A DNA stretch of 13,898 nt from assembly GCA_964493515.1 (NCBI GenBank), contig CAZBNJ010000044.1, positions 1 through 13,898 of the forward strand. The letters run 5' to 3'. The notes beneath the pieces are model-generated. The model was not told the DNA's origin. It did not search any database and saw nothing but the letters and a program-made list of their open reading frames with translations. The stretch is from CANRIN01 sp964493515. Its GTDB lineage: Bacteria; Bacillota; Clostridia; Oscillospirales; JAAYOS01. Position numbers and translations under genes: made by a program. This document shows positions 7,095 to 13,619 of this stretch, piece after piece (position 1 is the stretch's first letter; each line of letters opens with the position of its first letter).

Positions 7095-8249
7095 ATGAAG
7101 GGAGCAAAAATTGCGCTTATCGTGCTGTTCTGCGTATTTATCGCGGCGTTTGGGCTTGCAATGACGATACTGCCGGACACCGAATTTTCGGAAAACGAGA
7201 ACCGATACCTCGCGAAAGCGCCCGAGTTGAACGCAAAGACGCTGTTCAGCGGCGAATTCGGCGAGAAATTCGAGACCTACCTTGCCGACCAGTTCCCGCT
7301 GCGTGAGCCGTTTATCGCGATAAAATCGACCGCCGAGCAGGCGTCGGGCAAGCGCGAGAACAACGGCGCGTACATCTGCGGCGACACGCTGCTTCCGCAC
7401 TTCGACGAGCCGGATATGACGCGGGTCGACCGCAATCTGGGCTATCTCGCGGCGCTCGGCGAAAAGCTGGACGCGCTGGGCATCCCCGGCTATCTGACCG
7501 TCATCCCAAGCTCGACCGACATCTGGTCGGATATGCTGCCCGCCGGCGCTCCGACCGCCGACCAGGGCGCGCTTGTCGGCTACATCGCGGAAAACTCGCC
7601 GCTCGAGTATATCGACACACGCTCGGCTTTGCTTGAGCACGCGGACGAGTATATCTTCTACCGCACCGACCACCACTGGACGACGCTCGGCGCGTACTAC
7701 GGCTATCGAGCCGCGGCGGAGGCGATGAACGTGGGACCGACGGGCATCGACGAACTTGTATCCGGACCGGTGGCAATCGACGAATTTGAGCGCACGACGG
7801 TGAGCGACAGCTTCTACGGCACGACCTATTCATCGAGCGGCGTGCGCTCGGTGCCGCCGGACAGCATCGAGACCTGGGTGGTAGACGATCTCTTTGAGGT
7901 GACCCGCACCGACGAGAAGGGGGACAGTGTCACCACGCTGTACGACAAATCGTTTCTGAAGAAAAAGGACAAGTATTCGATGTTTCTCGGCGGAAATTGC
8001 CCACTTGTGGTGGTAAAAAATACGATGAATCCCGACGGCGGGGTGCTGGTGATAATCCGCGACAGCTACGCCGACAGCGAGGTCCCGTTCCTCGCGCAGC
8101 ACTTCTCGGAGGTGCATCTCATCGACCCGCGCTACTACAAGGTGCCCGCAGCGGAGTATGCCGAGCAGGTGAACGCCGACGCGGTGCTGATAAGCTACGG
8201 GCTTTCCAACTTTGTGACGACCTCAGACCTGCTGATGATAGGCAAGTGA
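7095..8249 (+). CDS. DHHW family protein, AlgJ/SGNH-like partner of MBOAT
   Basis: A 384-residue protein from the ATG at 7095, chosen because GGGAGG at 7081-7086 lies eight bases upstream; the open frame extends back to a TTG at 7074 but that would swallow the ribosome binding site. Residues 5-26 form an N-terminal membrane anchor, with the rest outside the cell. The family signature DHHW is at 192-195 in FYRTDHHWTTLGAY. ENRYLAKAP (35-43) and LADQFPLRE (63-71) match the conserved N-terminal part of the family, and RDSYADS at 322-328 supplies a candidate nucleophile Ser324. Family knowledge: DHHW proteins (PF14286) resemble AlgJ/AlgX-type SGNH hydrolase-fold acetyltransferases with Ser-Asp-His triads. 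I infer that Ser324 with Asp192 and His194 or His193 forms the active site and transfers acyl groups received from the adjacent MBOAT to a surface polymer. It is the last gene of its operon, ahead of a strong terminator. Confidence 0.9.
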   Translation: MKGAKIALIVLFCVFIAAFGLAMTILPDTEFSENENRYLAKAPELNAKTLFSGEFGEKFETYLADQFPLREPFIAIKSTAEQASGKRENNGAYICGDTLLPHFDEPDMTRVDRNLGYLAALGEKLDALGIPGYLTVIPSSTDIWSDMLPAGAPTADQGALVGYIAENSPLEYIDTRSALLEHADEYIFYRTDHHWTTLGAYYGYRAAAEAMNVGPTGIDELVSGPVAIDEFERTTVSDSFYGTTYSSSGVRSVPPDSIETWVVDDLFEVTRTDEKGDSVTTLYDKSFLKKKDKYSMFLGGNCPLVVVKNTMNPDGGVLVIIRDSYADSEVPFLAQHFSEVHLIDPRYYKVPAAEYAEQVNADAVLISYGLSNFVTTSDLLMIGK

Positions 8250-8271
8250 GCCTTCCGAAAAGACGCAAAAA

Positions 8272-8310
8272 CGCCCTGTGAAATCACTTTCACAGGGTGC
8301 TTTCTATTTT
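8272..8310. terminator. Bidirectional intrinsic terminator between convergent operons
   Basis: CCCTGTGAAA (8274-8283) and TTTCACAGGG (8288-8297) form a perfect ten-base-pair stem with a TCAC loop. On the plus strand TTTCTATTTT follows two bases later; on the minus strand the stem is followed by GCGTTTTTGCG. It lies 22 bases past the DHHW stop and 14 bases past the ABC ATPase stop, so it can end both operons. Confidence 0.9.
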
Positions 8311-8324
8311 GCTATTCAACAAGC

Positions 8325-8897
8325 TCACATCCGAAGTATCTCGCAGCCGAGCAGCTCAGTCTCGGCCTCCGAGTGGGTCGCGATGACCAGCGTCCGTCCG
8401 TCCAGTCGACGCAGAACGCAGTCGGCGACCAGCTTTCGCGTGCGCTCGTCCAGCCCGGTGAATGCCTCGTCCAGCACCAGCAGCGGGGAGGGGAACGCCA
8501 ACGCCCGAGCGATTGCGACCCGCCGCGCCATGCCGCCGGACAGCTCGGAGGGCAGCGCGTTTATGTCCTCTCCAAGTCCGAGCTCAGAGAGTATTTCCGC
8601 CGCGAGTTCGTGCGCGTTTTCGACGTTTTTCAGTACGAGCTTGACATTTTCGAGCGCGGTTAGCTGGGGAAGCAGGCGGCTCTCCTGGAACACATACGCG
8701 ACGCCGTTCTGCGGCACGCCGACGATACGACCCGACTGCGGCGCGAGCAGCCCGCTTATAAGGCGCAGCAGCGTCGATTTGCCGCATCCGCTCGCGCCCA
8801 TCAGCGCAAGGTGTGCTCCGTCGGCGAGTTCAAGCGAAAAATCTTTCAATATCCGCTTGTCCGCGTAGGAAAAAGCGATGTTTTCAAGCCGTATCAT
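8325..8897 (-). CDS. ABC importer ATPase, nitrate/sulfonate/taurine type
   Basis: A 190-residue ATP-binding protein. Walker A GASGCGKST spans 34-42, the Q-loop Gln is at 71 (VFQES), the signature LSGGM at 119-123, Walker B LLVLDE at 139-144, and the H-loop His at 175 (ATHS). It powers the importer encoded by the two genes before it. Its ATG (8897-8895) overlaps the permease stop as ATGA, indicating coupled translation. Two oddities: it is short compared with typical SsuB/TauB/NrtD ATPases of about 250 residues, because it stops soon after the H-loop, and the last signature residue is Met instead of Gln. Met here occurs in some working ABC ATPases, so I expect activity. The frame remains open upstream to about 9614 inside the permease gene, but that part is an out-of-frame shadow, not a fusion. 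Confidence 0.93.
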   Translation of the reverse strand: MIRLENIAFSYADKRILKDFSLELADGAHLALMGASGCGKSTLLRLISGLLAPQSGRIVGVPQNGVAYVFQESRLLPQLTALENVKLVLKNVENAHELAAEILSELGLGEDINALPSELSGGMARRVAIARALAFPSPLLVLDEAFTGLDERTRKLVADCVLRRLDGRTLVIATHSEAETELLGCEILRM

Positions 8898-9670
8898 TTC
8901 GCGTTCACCGCCCTTCCGGATGCCGCACCGAACCGCACCGCAGCTCGATTCATAAGCGCCGCGCACAGCTTTTCGAGCAGCACCGACAGCAGAATGATGA
9001 CCGCCGTCCACGCAAAGGTATCCAGCGTCTCTAAGTAGAGCTTCGCGTTGTAAAGCTCGCCGCCGATAGACCGTCCGACGTGGGATATGACCTCCGCTGC
9101 GACGCCCGCCTTCCACGCAAAGCCGAGGCTGACGCGTATCGCGCCGAACAGATGGGGCAGCAGCGCGGGCAGCCGTATCGTTCGGAATATCGTCGTGCGG
9201 TCGAGCCTGAACGCGCGCGCCATCTCGATGAGGTCGCGGTCGGCGGAGAGCAGTCCCTCGTGGATGTTCGCCCACGCGAGCGGGAGCACCATAAGCACGG
9301 TGCAGAAGGTGGGCAGGTTCGCGCCGCGTATCCAGACGAACGCGAGCATGACAAAGCTCGCGACCGGCGTGGCTTTTATCACGCTCATCGCGGGGGAGAA
9401 AAACGCGCTCGCGGCGTGGCTCACAGAGGTCAGTGCGGCGAGTACCGCGCCGACCAGCACGCCGATAATCCATCCGATAAGTATCCGCGCCATGCTTGAC
9501 GCTATCACCGCCCAGAAGTCGGCGGTCACGGCGAGCTGACCCAGGCGCAGAAATGTGTCGAGCGGCCCGGGCAGGAGCAGGTCGGTGCCCACGAGCGACG
9601 CGAGCAGCTGCCACACTCCCACCCAGATTGCCGCGACGAGGATGGAGGTAAGGATACGTTTAGTCCGCAA
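8894..9670 (-). CDS. ABC importer permease, SsuC/TauC-like
   Basis: A 258-residue membrane protein of the binding-protein-dependent transport permease family. Hydrophobic segments are apparent near 8-28, 53-80, 100-125, 122-140, 185-205 and 215-240. The cytoplasmic coupling EAA loop is visible as EMARAFRLDRTTIFRTIRLPALLPHLF-like sequence around 148-174, in two stretches below: EMARAFRLDR then TIRLPALLPH. The best start is an unusual TTG at 9670-9668, overlapping the binding-protein gene by eleven bases; I see no clear ribosome binding site, so translation probably depends on coupling. The next in-frame GTG would remove part of the first membrane segment. It pairs with the downstream ATPase and the upstream binding lipoprotein. 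The family imports sulfonates, nitrate, taurine, bicarbonate or pyrimidine precursors; which one applies here is not decided by sequence. Confidence 0.92.
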   Translation of the reverse strand: MRTKRILTSILVAAIWVGVWQLLASLVGTDLLLPGPLDTFLRLGQLAVTADFWAVIASSMARILIGWIIGVLVGAVLAALTSVSHAASAFFSPAMSVIKATPVASFVMLAFVWIRGANLPTFCTVLMVLPLAWANIHEGLLSADRDLIEMARAFRLDRTTIFRTIRLPALLPHLFGAIRVSLGFAWKAGVAAEVISHVGRSIGGELYNAKLYLETLDTFAWTAVIILLSVLLEKLCAALMNRAAVRFGAASGRAVNAK

Positions 9671-10730
9671 TATAGTAGAAATCGTCGCCCGGCAGCTGAC
9701 CGCCGACAGACTGCGGATTCGACTCGAAGAGCACCTGGATAAAGCCGCTGCTCAGCATCTTCATGCTCTCGCCTGACTCGAATACGATGTTGCACTCGGG
9801 CAGTGCCGCCTTGGCTATCGGCGCGGCACCGACGATGCCGTAGCTGACCGCAAGCCCCGCCGCTCCGTCGATGTTCGCCTCGTCGGTGACCCATCTCACA
9901 GACTGTTCATAGTCAGCCATCATGCGCTTAAACGCGTCGGGATGCTCGTCGATAAACGCCTGCTGCACGAGCACGCCGCTCATCACAAGTCCGCTGCCGT
10001 TCGAGCTGACCGCCTGCCACTCCTCGGTGAGATCGAGCGCGACGTGCACGTTCTCGTTCTGCTTGAGCAGGCTTGCGACAAACGGCTGCGGGAGCACCGC
10101 CGTGTCGCACTCGCCGGAGGCGAACAGTCCCGCGACCTCCGACGCCTCCTCGGCGTAGTTGACGGTGACGCTGTCCGAAATGCCGGCTGCGCCCAGGATA
10201 TAGTTTATCGCGTACTCGGGGGTGCTGCCCTGGCCGGTCGACCAGACGGTCCTGTCGGCGAGGTCGGCGACCGATGAGATGTCGTCGCGGGTGGTGACAA
10301 GGTAGAGCGTGCCGAGCGTGACGTTTGCGACCAGCTTGACCTTGCCCTCGGTCTTGTTGTAGAGAGTGGCGACGAGGTTGGTCGGCACGACCGCCACGTC
10401 GAAGTTGCCCTGGATTATATCGCCGGTGACCTCGGTCGGCGCGCCCGCGAGGGTGAACTCATAGCTGTCGGTGGTCTCGGCGTTGTCCGAGCGCTGCATC
10501 AGCTCGAGCAGACCGAGTGCCGTCGGGCCTTTCATCGCGGCGATGCGGATGTTGGCGGGCACGACCGGATCCTCGGACGGCTCGACACTCGGTTCGGTCG
10601 ACGGTTCGACGCTTGCCGCGGTGGACGGCTCGGTGCTCGGCGCGGTCGTGGGGTCAGCGGTCGACCTGCATCCGACCAGCCCGAGCGCCATAACTGCTGC
10701 CAAAAGCAGCGCAAAAATACGATTCTTCAC
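9660..10730 (-). CDS. ABC importer substrate-binding lipoprotein, NMT1/SsuA-like
   Basis: A 356-residue lipoprotein that captures the solute outside the cell for the permease and ATPase that follow. The start is GTG (10730-10728) with a perfect AGGAGG at 10744-10739, eight bases upstream. The signal peptide ends in lipobox LVGC with Cys21. Residues 22-57 are a Ser/Thr/Pro/Glu spacer (for example APSTEPSTA). From about 60 the periplasmic-binding-protein type 2 fold follows: IRIAAMKGPTALG, the typical FDVAVVPTNLVATLY segment, LADRTVWSTGQGSTPEY and DEHPDAFKRMM. The GxGSTPEY and PTN patterns resemble nitrate/sulfonate/thiamine-precursor type receptors. The first codon overlaps the regulator's stop as GTGA. 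The ligand is unknown. Confidence 0.92.
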   Translation of the reverse strand: MKNRIFALLLAAVMALGLVGCRSTADPTTAPSTEPSTAASVEPSTEPSVEPSEDPVVPANIRIAAMKGPTALGLLELMQRSDNAETTDSYEFTLAGAPTEVTGDIIQGNFDVAVVPTNLVATLYNKTEGKVKLVANVTLGTLYLVTTRDDISSVADLADRTVWSTGQGSTPEYAINYILGAAGISDSVTVNYAEEASEVAGLFASGECDTAVLPQPFVASLLKQNENVHVALDLTEEWQAVSSNGSGLVMSGVLVQQAFIDEHPDAFKRMMADYEQSVRWVTDEANIDGAAGLAVSYGIVGAAPIAKAALPECNIVFESGESMKMLSSGFIQVLFESNPQSVGGQLPGDDFYYIAD

Positions 10731-11359
10731 TGTAAATTCCTCCTAAAGATAACTTTTTTGCCCTCATGGGCGATCTTGCCCTCCGCCTCGAGCGAATCCA
10801 GCGCCCGATAGAGCGATGTGCGCGACATATCCAGCGCTCGGCTGACCGCGCTCCAGCTCGCGACCGTCACCGTGTCGCCGCCTCCGCTCGCCTGCACCAG
10901 CCAGTGCTCAAGCGATGCCTGCGCGCTCGGCGCGGTGAAGCTCTCGATCTTTGCGTTGAGAAAGCGCACGCGGTCGGTCAGGAACGCCACATATCGCAGC
11001 GCGCATTCGGGATGCTCGACAAACAGCCGCTCGAGCAGACCGCGTTCGATGAGCAGTACGCGGGCGGGCGATTTCGCGCGGACGGTGGAGACATAGCGGT
11101 CGGCTTCGCCGAACACCGCCGCCACTCCGAACAGCGTTCCCCGGTTCAGTGTGTTGAGCGCGATGCCCGACCGATTTTCCGCCACCAGCGTTCCGCTCGC
11201 GACAAGCCCGAGCGCCTGCGCGAAGCTTTCGGGCGTGTACAGCGCCTCGCCTCGTTCGAGGACGCGCAGTTTGGCTCCGTCGCAGAACCATTCGGGCGGG
11301 TCGCTGCCGCCAAACAGCACGCTGTTTCGCAGCAGCTCGACATAGTTTTTGTTTGTCAT
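10727..11359 (-). CDS. Crp/Fnr family transcriptional regulator of the ABC operon
   Basis: A 210-residue protein from the ATG at 11359-11357, with GGAG five bases upstream; a GTG at 11365 overlaps that GGAG and is rejected. Residues about 15-115 are the cyclic-nucleotide-binding-like beta barrel, 115-145 the long dimerisation helix, and 165-205 a winged helix-turn-helix (WSAVSRALDMSRTSLYRALD, then the wing GKKVIFRR). In the barrel, the segment matching the cAMP site of E. coli Crp reads FGVAAVFGEADRYVST, lacking the Glu and Arg-Ser that hold cAMP. The two cysteines do not form an Fnr iron-sulfur pattern. So neither cAMP nor an Fe-S cluster is a likely signal; an imported solute or product is more plausible. 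It is first in the operon and overlaps the binding-protein gene by four bases, so it probably controls this transporter and itself. Confidence 0.92.
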   Translation of the reverse strand: MTNKNYVELLRNSVLFGGSDPPEWFCDGAKLRVLERGEALYTPESFAQALGLVASGTLVAENRSGIALNTLNRGTLFGVAAVFGEADRYVSTVRAKSPARVLLIERGLLERLFVEHPECALRYVAFLTDRVRFLNAKIESFTAPSAQASLEHWLVQASGGGDTVTVASWSAVSRALDMSRTSLYRALDSLEAEGKIAHEGKKVIFRRNLQ

Positions 11360-11372
11360 AGGCACTCCAAAA

Positions 11373-11390
11373 CTGTAACATTTGGTACAG
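11373..11390. promoter_or_regulatory. Candidate operator of the Crp/Fnr regulator
   Basis: An 18-base imperfect palindrome with half sites CTGTA and TACAG; seven of nine positions pair about its centre. It lies 14 bases upstream of the regulator's start and covers the expected transcription start of its promoter (-10 box at 11395-11400). A Crp-family dimer bound here would block transcription, so negative autoregulation is the natural reading. No second copy was found in the window. Confidence 0.5.
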
Positions 11391-11394
11391 AATG

Positions 11395-11423
11395 ATTATA
11401 CGACGGCGTTGTCGCTCTGTCAA
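11395..11423 (-). promoter_or_regulatory. Consensus promoter of the regulator-ABC operon
   Basis: On the minus strand TTGACA (11423-11418), a 17-base spacer and TATAAT (11400-11395) give a perfect sigma-70-type promoter. Expected start is near 11388, inside the palindrome at 11373-11390. The strength of the promoter implies that control is by repression. Confidence 0.9.
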
Positions 11424-11488
11424 GCGGTATTTTCCGGAGGTATTATTTCCGCTGCGCGTCCACATTACCGCTTATTTGAAAAAACAGA

Positions 11489-11517
11489 TTGACAAAAGGG
11501 GACCTGTCGGCTATAAT
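11489..11517 (+). promoter_or_regulatory. Consensus promoter of tRNA-Thr
   Basis: TTGACA at 11489-11494, 17-base spacer, TATAAT at 11512-11517: a perfect housekeeping promoter. Transcription should start near 11524, about 18 bases before the mature tRNA. It is also the only promoter visible upstream of the HPt and HD-GYP genes. Confidence 0.92.
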
Positions 11518-11541
11518 GAAAATGTCGTGAAAAAGCGGTGT

Positions 11542-11617
11542 GCTGGTGTGGCTCAGTCGGTAGAGCAGCTGATTCGTAATCAGCAGGTCGCCGGTTCAAG
11601 TCCGGCCACCAGCTCCA
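11542..11617 (+). tRNA. tRNA-Thr, anticodon CGT
   Basis: A complete 76-base cloverleaf. Acceptor GCTGGTG pairs with CACCAGC, D-stem GCTC with GAGC, anticodon stem GCTGA with TCAGC around loop TTCGTAA, and T-stem GCCGG with CCGGC around TTCAAGT. The discriminator T is followed by an encoded CCA. The anticodon CGT at 11575-11577 reads the threonine codon ACG, which is frequent in the genes of this window. Confidence 0.97.
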
Positions 11618-11622
11618 CGGAG

Positions 11623-11668
11623 TTCTCCCCGTACCGCAGGTGCTGCGATAAGGGGAGAATTTCTTTTT
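11623..11668 (+). terminator. Intrinsic terminator after tRNA-Thr
   Basis: TTCTCCCC (11623-11630) pairs with GGGGAGAA (11652-11659), and a second stem CGCAG/CTGCG nests within the loop. TTTCTTTTT follows at 11660-11668. The HPt start codon lies only 22 bases after the T-tract. Confidence 0.9.
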
Positions 11669-11690
11669 AGAAACGAGGAGGGGTAGAGAT

Positions 11691-12053
11691 ATGACGATAC
11701 GCGAGTGTTACGAGCAGATCGGCGCGGATTTCGAGGACGTGAAGCGTCGGCTTGCGAGCGATGAACGGATCGAGAAATTCTTCCTTATGTTCACCCGCGA
11801 TCCGAGCTATAACGAGCTTGTGAGCGCGATGGAGTCGGGCGACGCCGCGACCGCGTTCCGTATGGCGCACACGCTCAAGGGCGTCGCGGGCAATCTCTCG
11901 CTTACCGACCTCGGCAGCGCATCGAGCGAGCTGTGCGAGAGCCTTCGCGGGGGCAGCATACAGCCCGAGTCTGCGGAGCTGTACGCCCGCGTCAAGGAGA
12001 GCTACGAGCGCGCGATGAGCGCGGCAGAGGTTTTGAAACAGGGGAGGCAGTGA
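11691..12053 (+). CDS. HPt domain phosphotransfer protein
   Basis: A 120-residue soluble protein made almost wholly of one histidine phosphotransfer four-helix domain. The phosphorylatable His60 sits in the canonical AHTLKGVAGNLS motif, followed by LGSASSELCESLR, the typical next helix. HPt proteins relay phosphoryl groups between the receiver of a hybrid histidine kinase and a final response regulator. The start ATG has GAGGAGGGG a few bases upstream. Its stop TGA shares one base with the ATG of the next gene, a REC-HD-GYP protein, so that receiver is the likely partner. No histidine kinase lies in the window; the donor must be encoded elsewhere. Only the tRNA promoter is visible upstream. 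Confidence 0.94.
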   Translation: MTIRECYEQIGADFEDVKRRLASDERIEKFFLMFTRDPSYNELVSAMESGDAATAFRMAHTLKGVAGNLSLTDLGSASSELCESLRGGSIQPESAELYARVKESYERAMSAAEVLKQGRQ

Positions 12054-13558
12054 TGAGCAGCGGAAGCAGCAAGGGCAAGGTCCTTTTGGTGGACGACTCG
12101 TTTATGAACCGTGCGCTCATGTGCGACATACTCGGCGACGAATATGAGGTAATCGAGGCGGAGAACGGTGTTGAGGCGCTGGCGGTGCTGGGACGTATGC
12201 ATAGCGAGCTTACGCTTATGCTGCTCGACATCGTTATGCCCGAGATGGACGGCTTTGAGGTGCTTGCCGCGATGAACAAGAGCGGCTGGATAGAGGAAGT
12301 GCCGGTCATAATCATCTCGTCGGAGGACTCCTACTCATACGTCGACCACGCCTACGACCTCGGCGCGACCGAATACATACAGCGTCCGTTTGACGAAAAG
12401 ATGGTCAAGCACCGCGTGGAGAACACGGTGATGCTGCACGCAAAGCAGCGTTCGCTCGAAAAGATGGTCATTGACCAGATGCTCGAAAAAGAGAAGTCGA
12501 ACATCATGATGGTCAATATACTCAGCCATATCGTCGAGTTCCGAAACGGCGAGAGCGGGATGCACGTTCTGCACATCCGCGTGCTCACCGAGGTGCTGCT
12601 CGAACGGCTGGCGAAGATGACCGACGAATATGACCTCTCGCCCGAGCGCATCTCGCTTATCGCGAACGCCTCGGCGCTGCACGACATCGGCAAGATAGCG
12701 ATACCCGAGGAGGTGCTCAACAAGCCCGGCCGCTTTACGCCGGAGGAGCGCCTTATCATGCAGCGACACAGCGCCGCGGGTGCCGAGATGCTCGAAAACC
12801 TGCCGTACTACGGCGACGAGGAGCTTGTCAAGGTGGCGCACGACATCTGCCGCTGGCACCACGAGCGCTACGACGGCAATGGATACCCCGACGGACTTGC
12901 CGGCGAGGACATACCCATCTCCGCGCAGGTGGTCGCGCTTGCGGACGTGTACGACGCGCTGACAAGCGAGCGTGTGTACAAGCCGGCGTATACGCACGAA
13001 GAGGCGATGCGGATGATACAGAACGGCGAGTGCGGAGCGTTCAGTCCGCTGCTGCTCGCGTGTCTGAGAGAGGCCGGACCGTATCTCGAAAAGGAGCTGA
13101 AGGTCAAGTCTAACGGCGGACTTGCGCGCGAGGAGCTGACCAACGTGCCGCGCAGCCTGCTCAAGGTCGGTGGTGCCTCCAGCCGAAAACTTCGGATGCT
13201 CGAGCAGGAGCACAAAAAGCGTATGTTCTTCTCGCAGCTCAGCAGCGACATACAGTTTGAGTATGAATATACATTCGAGCAGCTCAACCTCAACGAGCGC
13301 GGTTCACAGGTGCTCGGACTGCCCGAGACGGTGTCTCGTCCGCGCGAGAACGAGAAGGTGCGTCAGATGATAAACTTCGATGAGCTGGAGCCGCTTGTCG
13401 AGAAGCTGAACTCGGTCGGACAGCAGGGAGCACCGGTCGAGGGCACGGTAAGCGCGAATCTGCCGGGGGGCAGAAGGACCTTCCGGGTGGTGGCGCAGCT
13501 GCTGTGGTCGGATGAGGAGCGCATGGGTGTGATCGGTCAGGCTACGCCGATAGATTGA
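12053..13558 (+). CDS. Response regulator, REC-HD-GYP with C-terminal PAS-like domain
   Basis: A 501-residue cytoplasmic protein from the ATG at 12053, with GGGGAGG at 12041-12047; the frame is open upstream to 11933 but that part lies inside the HPt gene. Residues 8-125 are a receiver domain with acceptor Asp59 (LLDIVMPEMDG). A linking helix follows to about 165. Residues 165-345 are the HD-GYP domain: His174, HDIGK with His210-Asp211, His239, His263, HHERYDGNGYPDG (Gly277-Tyr278-Pro279), and Asp298 in ALADVYDALTS. This set predicts a working cyclic-di-GMP phosphodiesterase. Residues 390-500 resemble a PAS domain (FFSQLSSDIQFEYEY, then LGLPE and a closing strand region FRVVAQLLW), so a second input may act on the enzyme. 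The gene overlaps HPt by one base, so phosphorylation through that protein probably tunes phosphodiesterase output. No GGDEF cyclase lies nearby. Confidence 0.94.
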   Translation: MSSGSSKGKVLLVDDSFMNRALMCDILGDEYEVIEAENGVEALAVLGRMHSELTLMLLDIVMPEMDGFEVLAAMNKSGWIEEVPVIIISSEDSYSYVDHAYDLGATEYIQRPFDEKMVKHRVENTVMLHAKQRSLEKMVIDQMLEKEKSNIMMVNILSHIVEFRNGESGMHVLHIRVLTEVLLERLAKMTDEYDLSPERISLIANASALHDIGKIAIPEEVLNKPGRFTPEERLIMQRHSAAGAEMLENLPYYGDEELVKVAHDICRWHHERYDGNGYPDGLAGEDIPISAQVVALADVYDALTSERVYKPAYTHEEAMRMIQNGECGAFSPLLLACLREAGPYLEKELKVKSNGGLAREELTNVPRSLLKVGGASSRKLRMLEQEHKKRMFFSQLSSDIQFEYEYTFEQLNLNERGSQVLGLPETVSRPRENEKVRQMINFDELEPLVEKLNSVGQQGAPVEGTVSANLPGGRRTFRVVAQLLWSDEERMGVIGQATPID

Positions 13559-13582
13559 GCGGCGCACAAACACAGGATAAGG

Positions 13583-13619
13583 AACGACTCTGCGAAAGGC
13601 TTTCGCGGAGTCGTTTTTT
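13583..13619 (+). terminator. Intrinsic terminator of the HPt-HD-GYP operon
   Basis: ACGACTCTGCGAAAG at 13584-13598 pairs with CTTTCGCGGAGTCGT ending at 13614, with one T-G wobble, followed by TTTTT to 13619. It begins 25 bases after the HD-GYP stop codon. Confidence 0.93.

Noticed and set aside
8325..9614. Apparent 429-residue ABC ATPase with a long N-terminal extension
   Set aside because: The N-terminal part is the permease gene read in another frame; the ATG at 8897 in an ATGA overlap is the real start.
11933..12052. Upstream start of the HD-GYP frame within the HPt gene
   Set aside because: The extra 40 residues resemble no domain, whereas the ATG at 12053 has a strong ribosome binding site and directly precedes the receiver domain.
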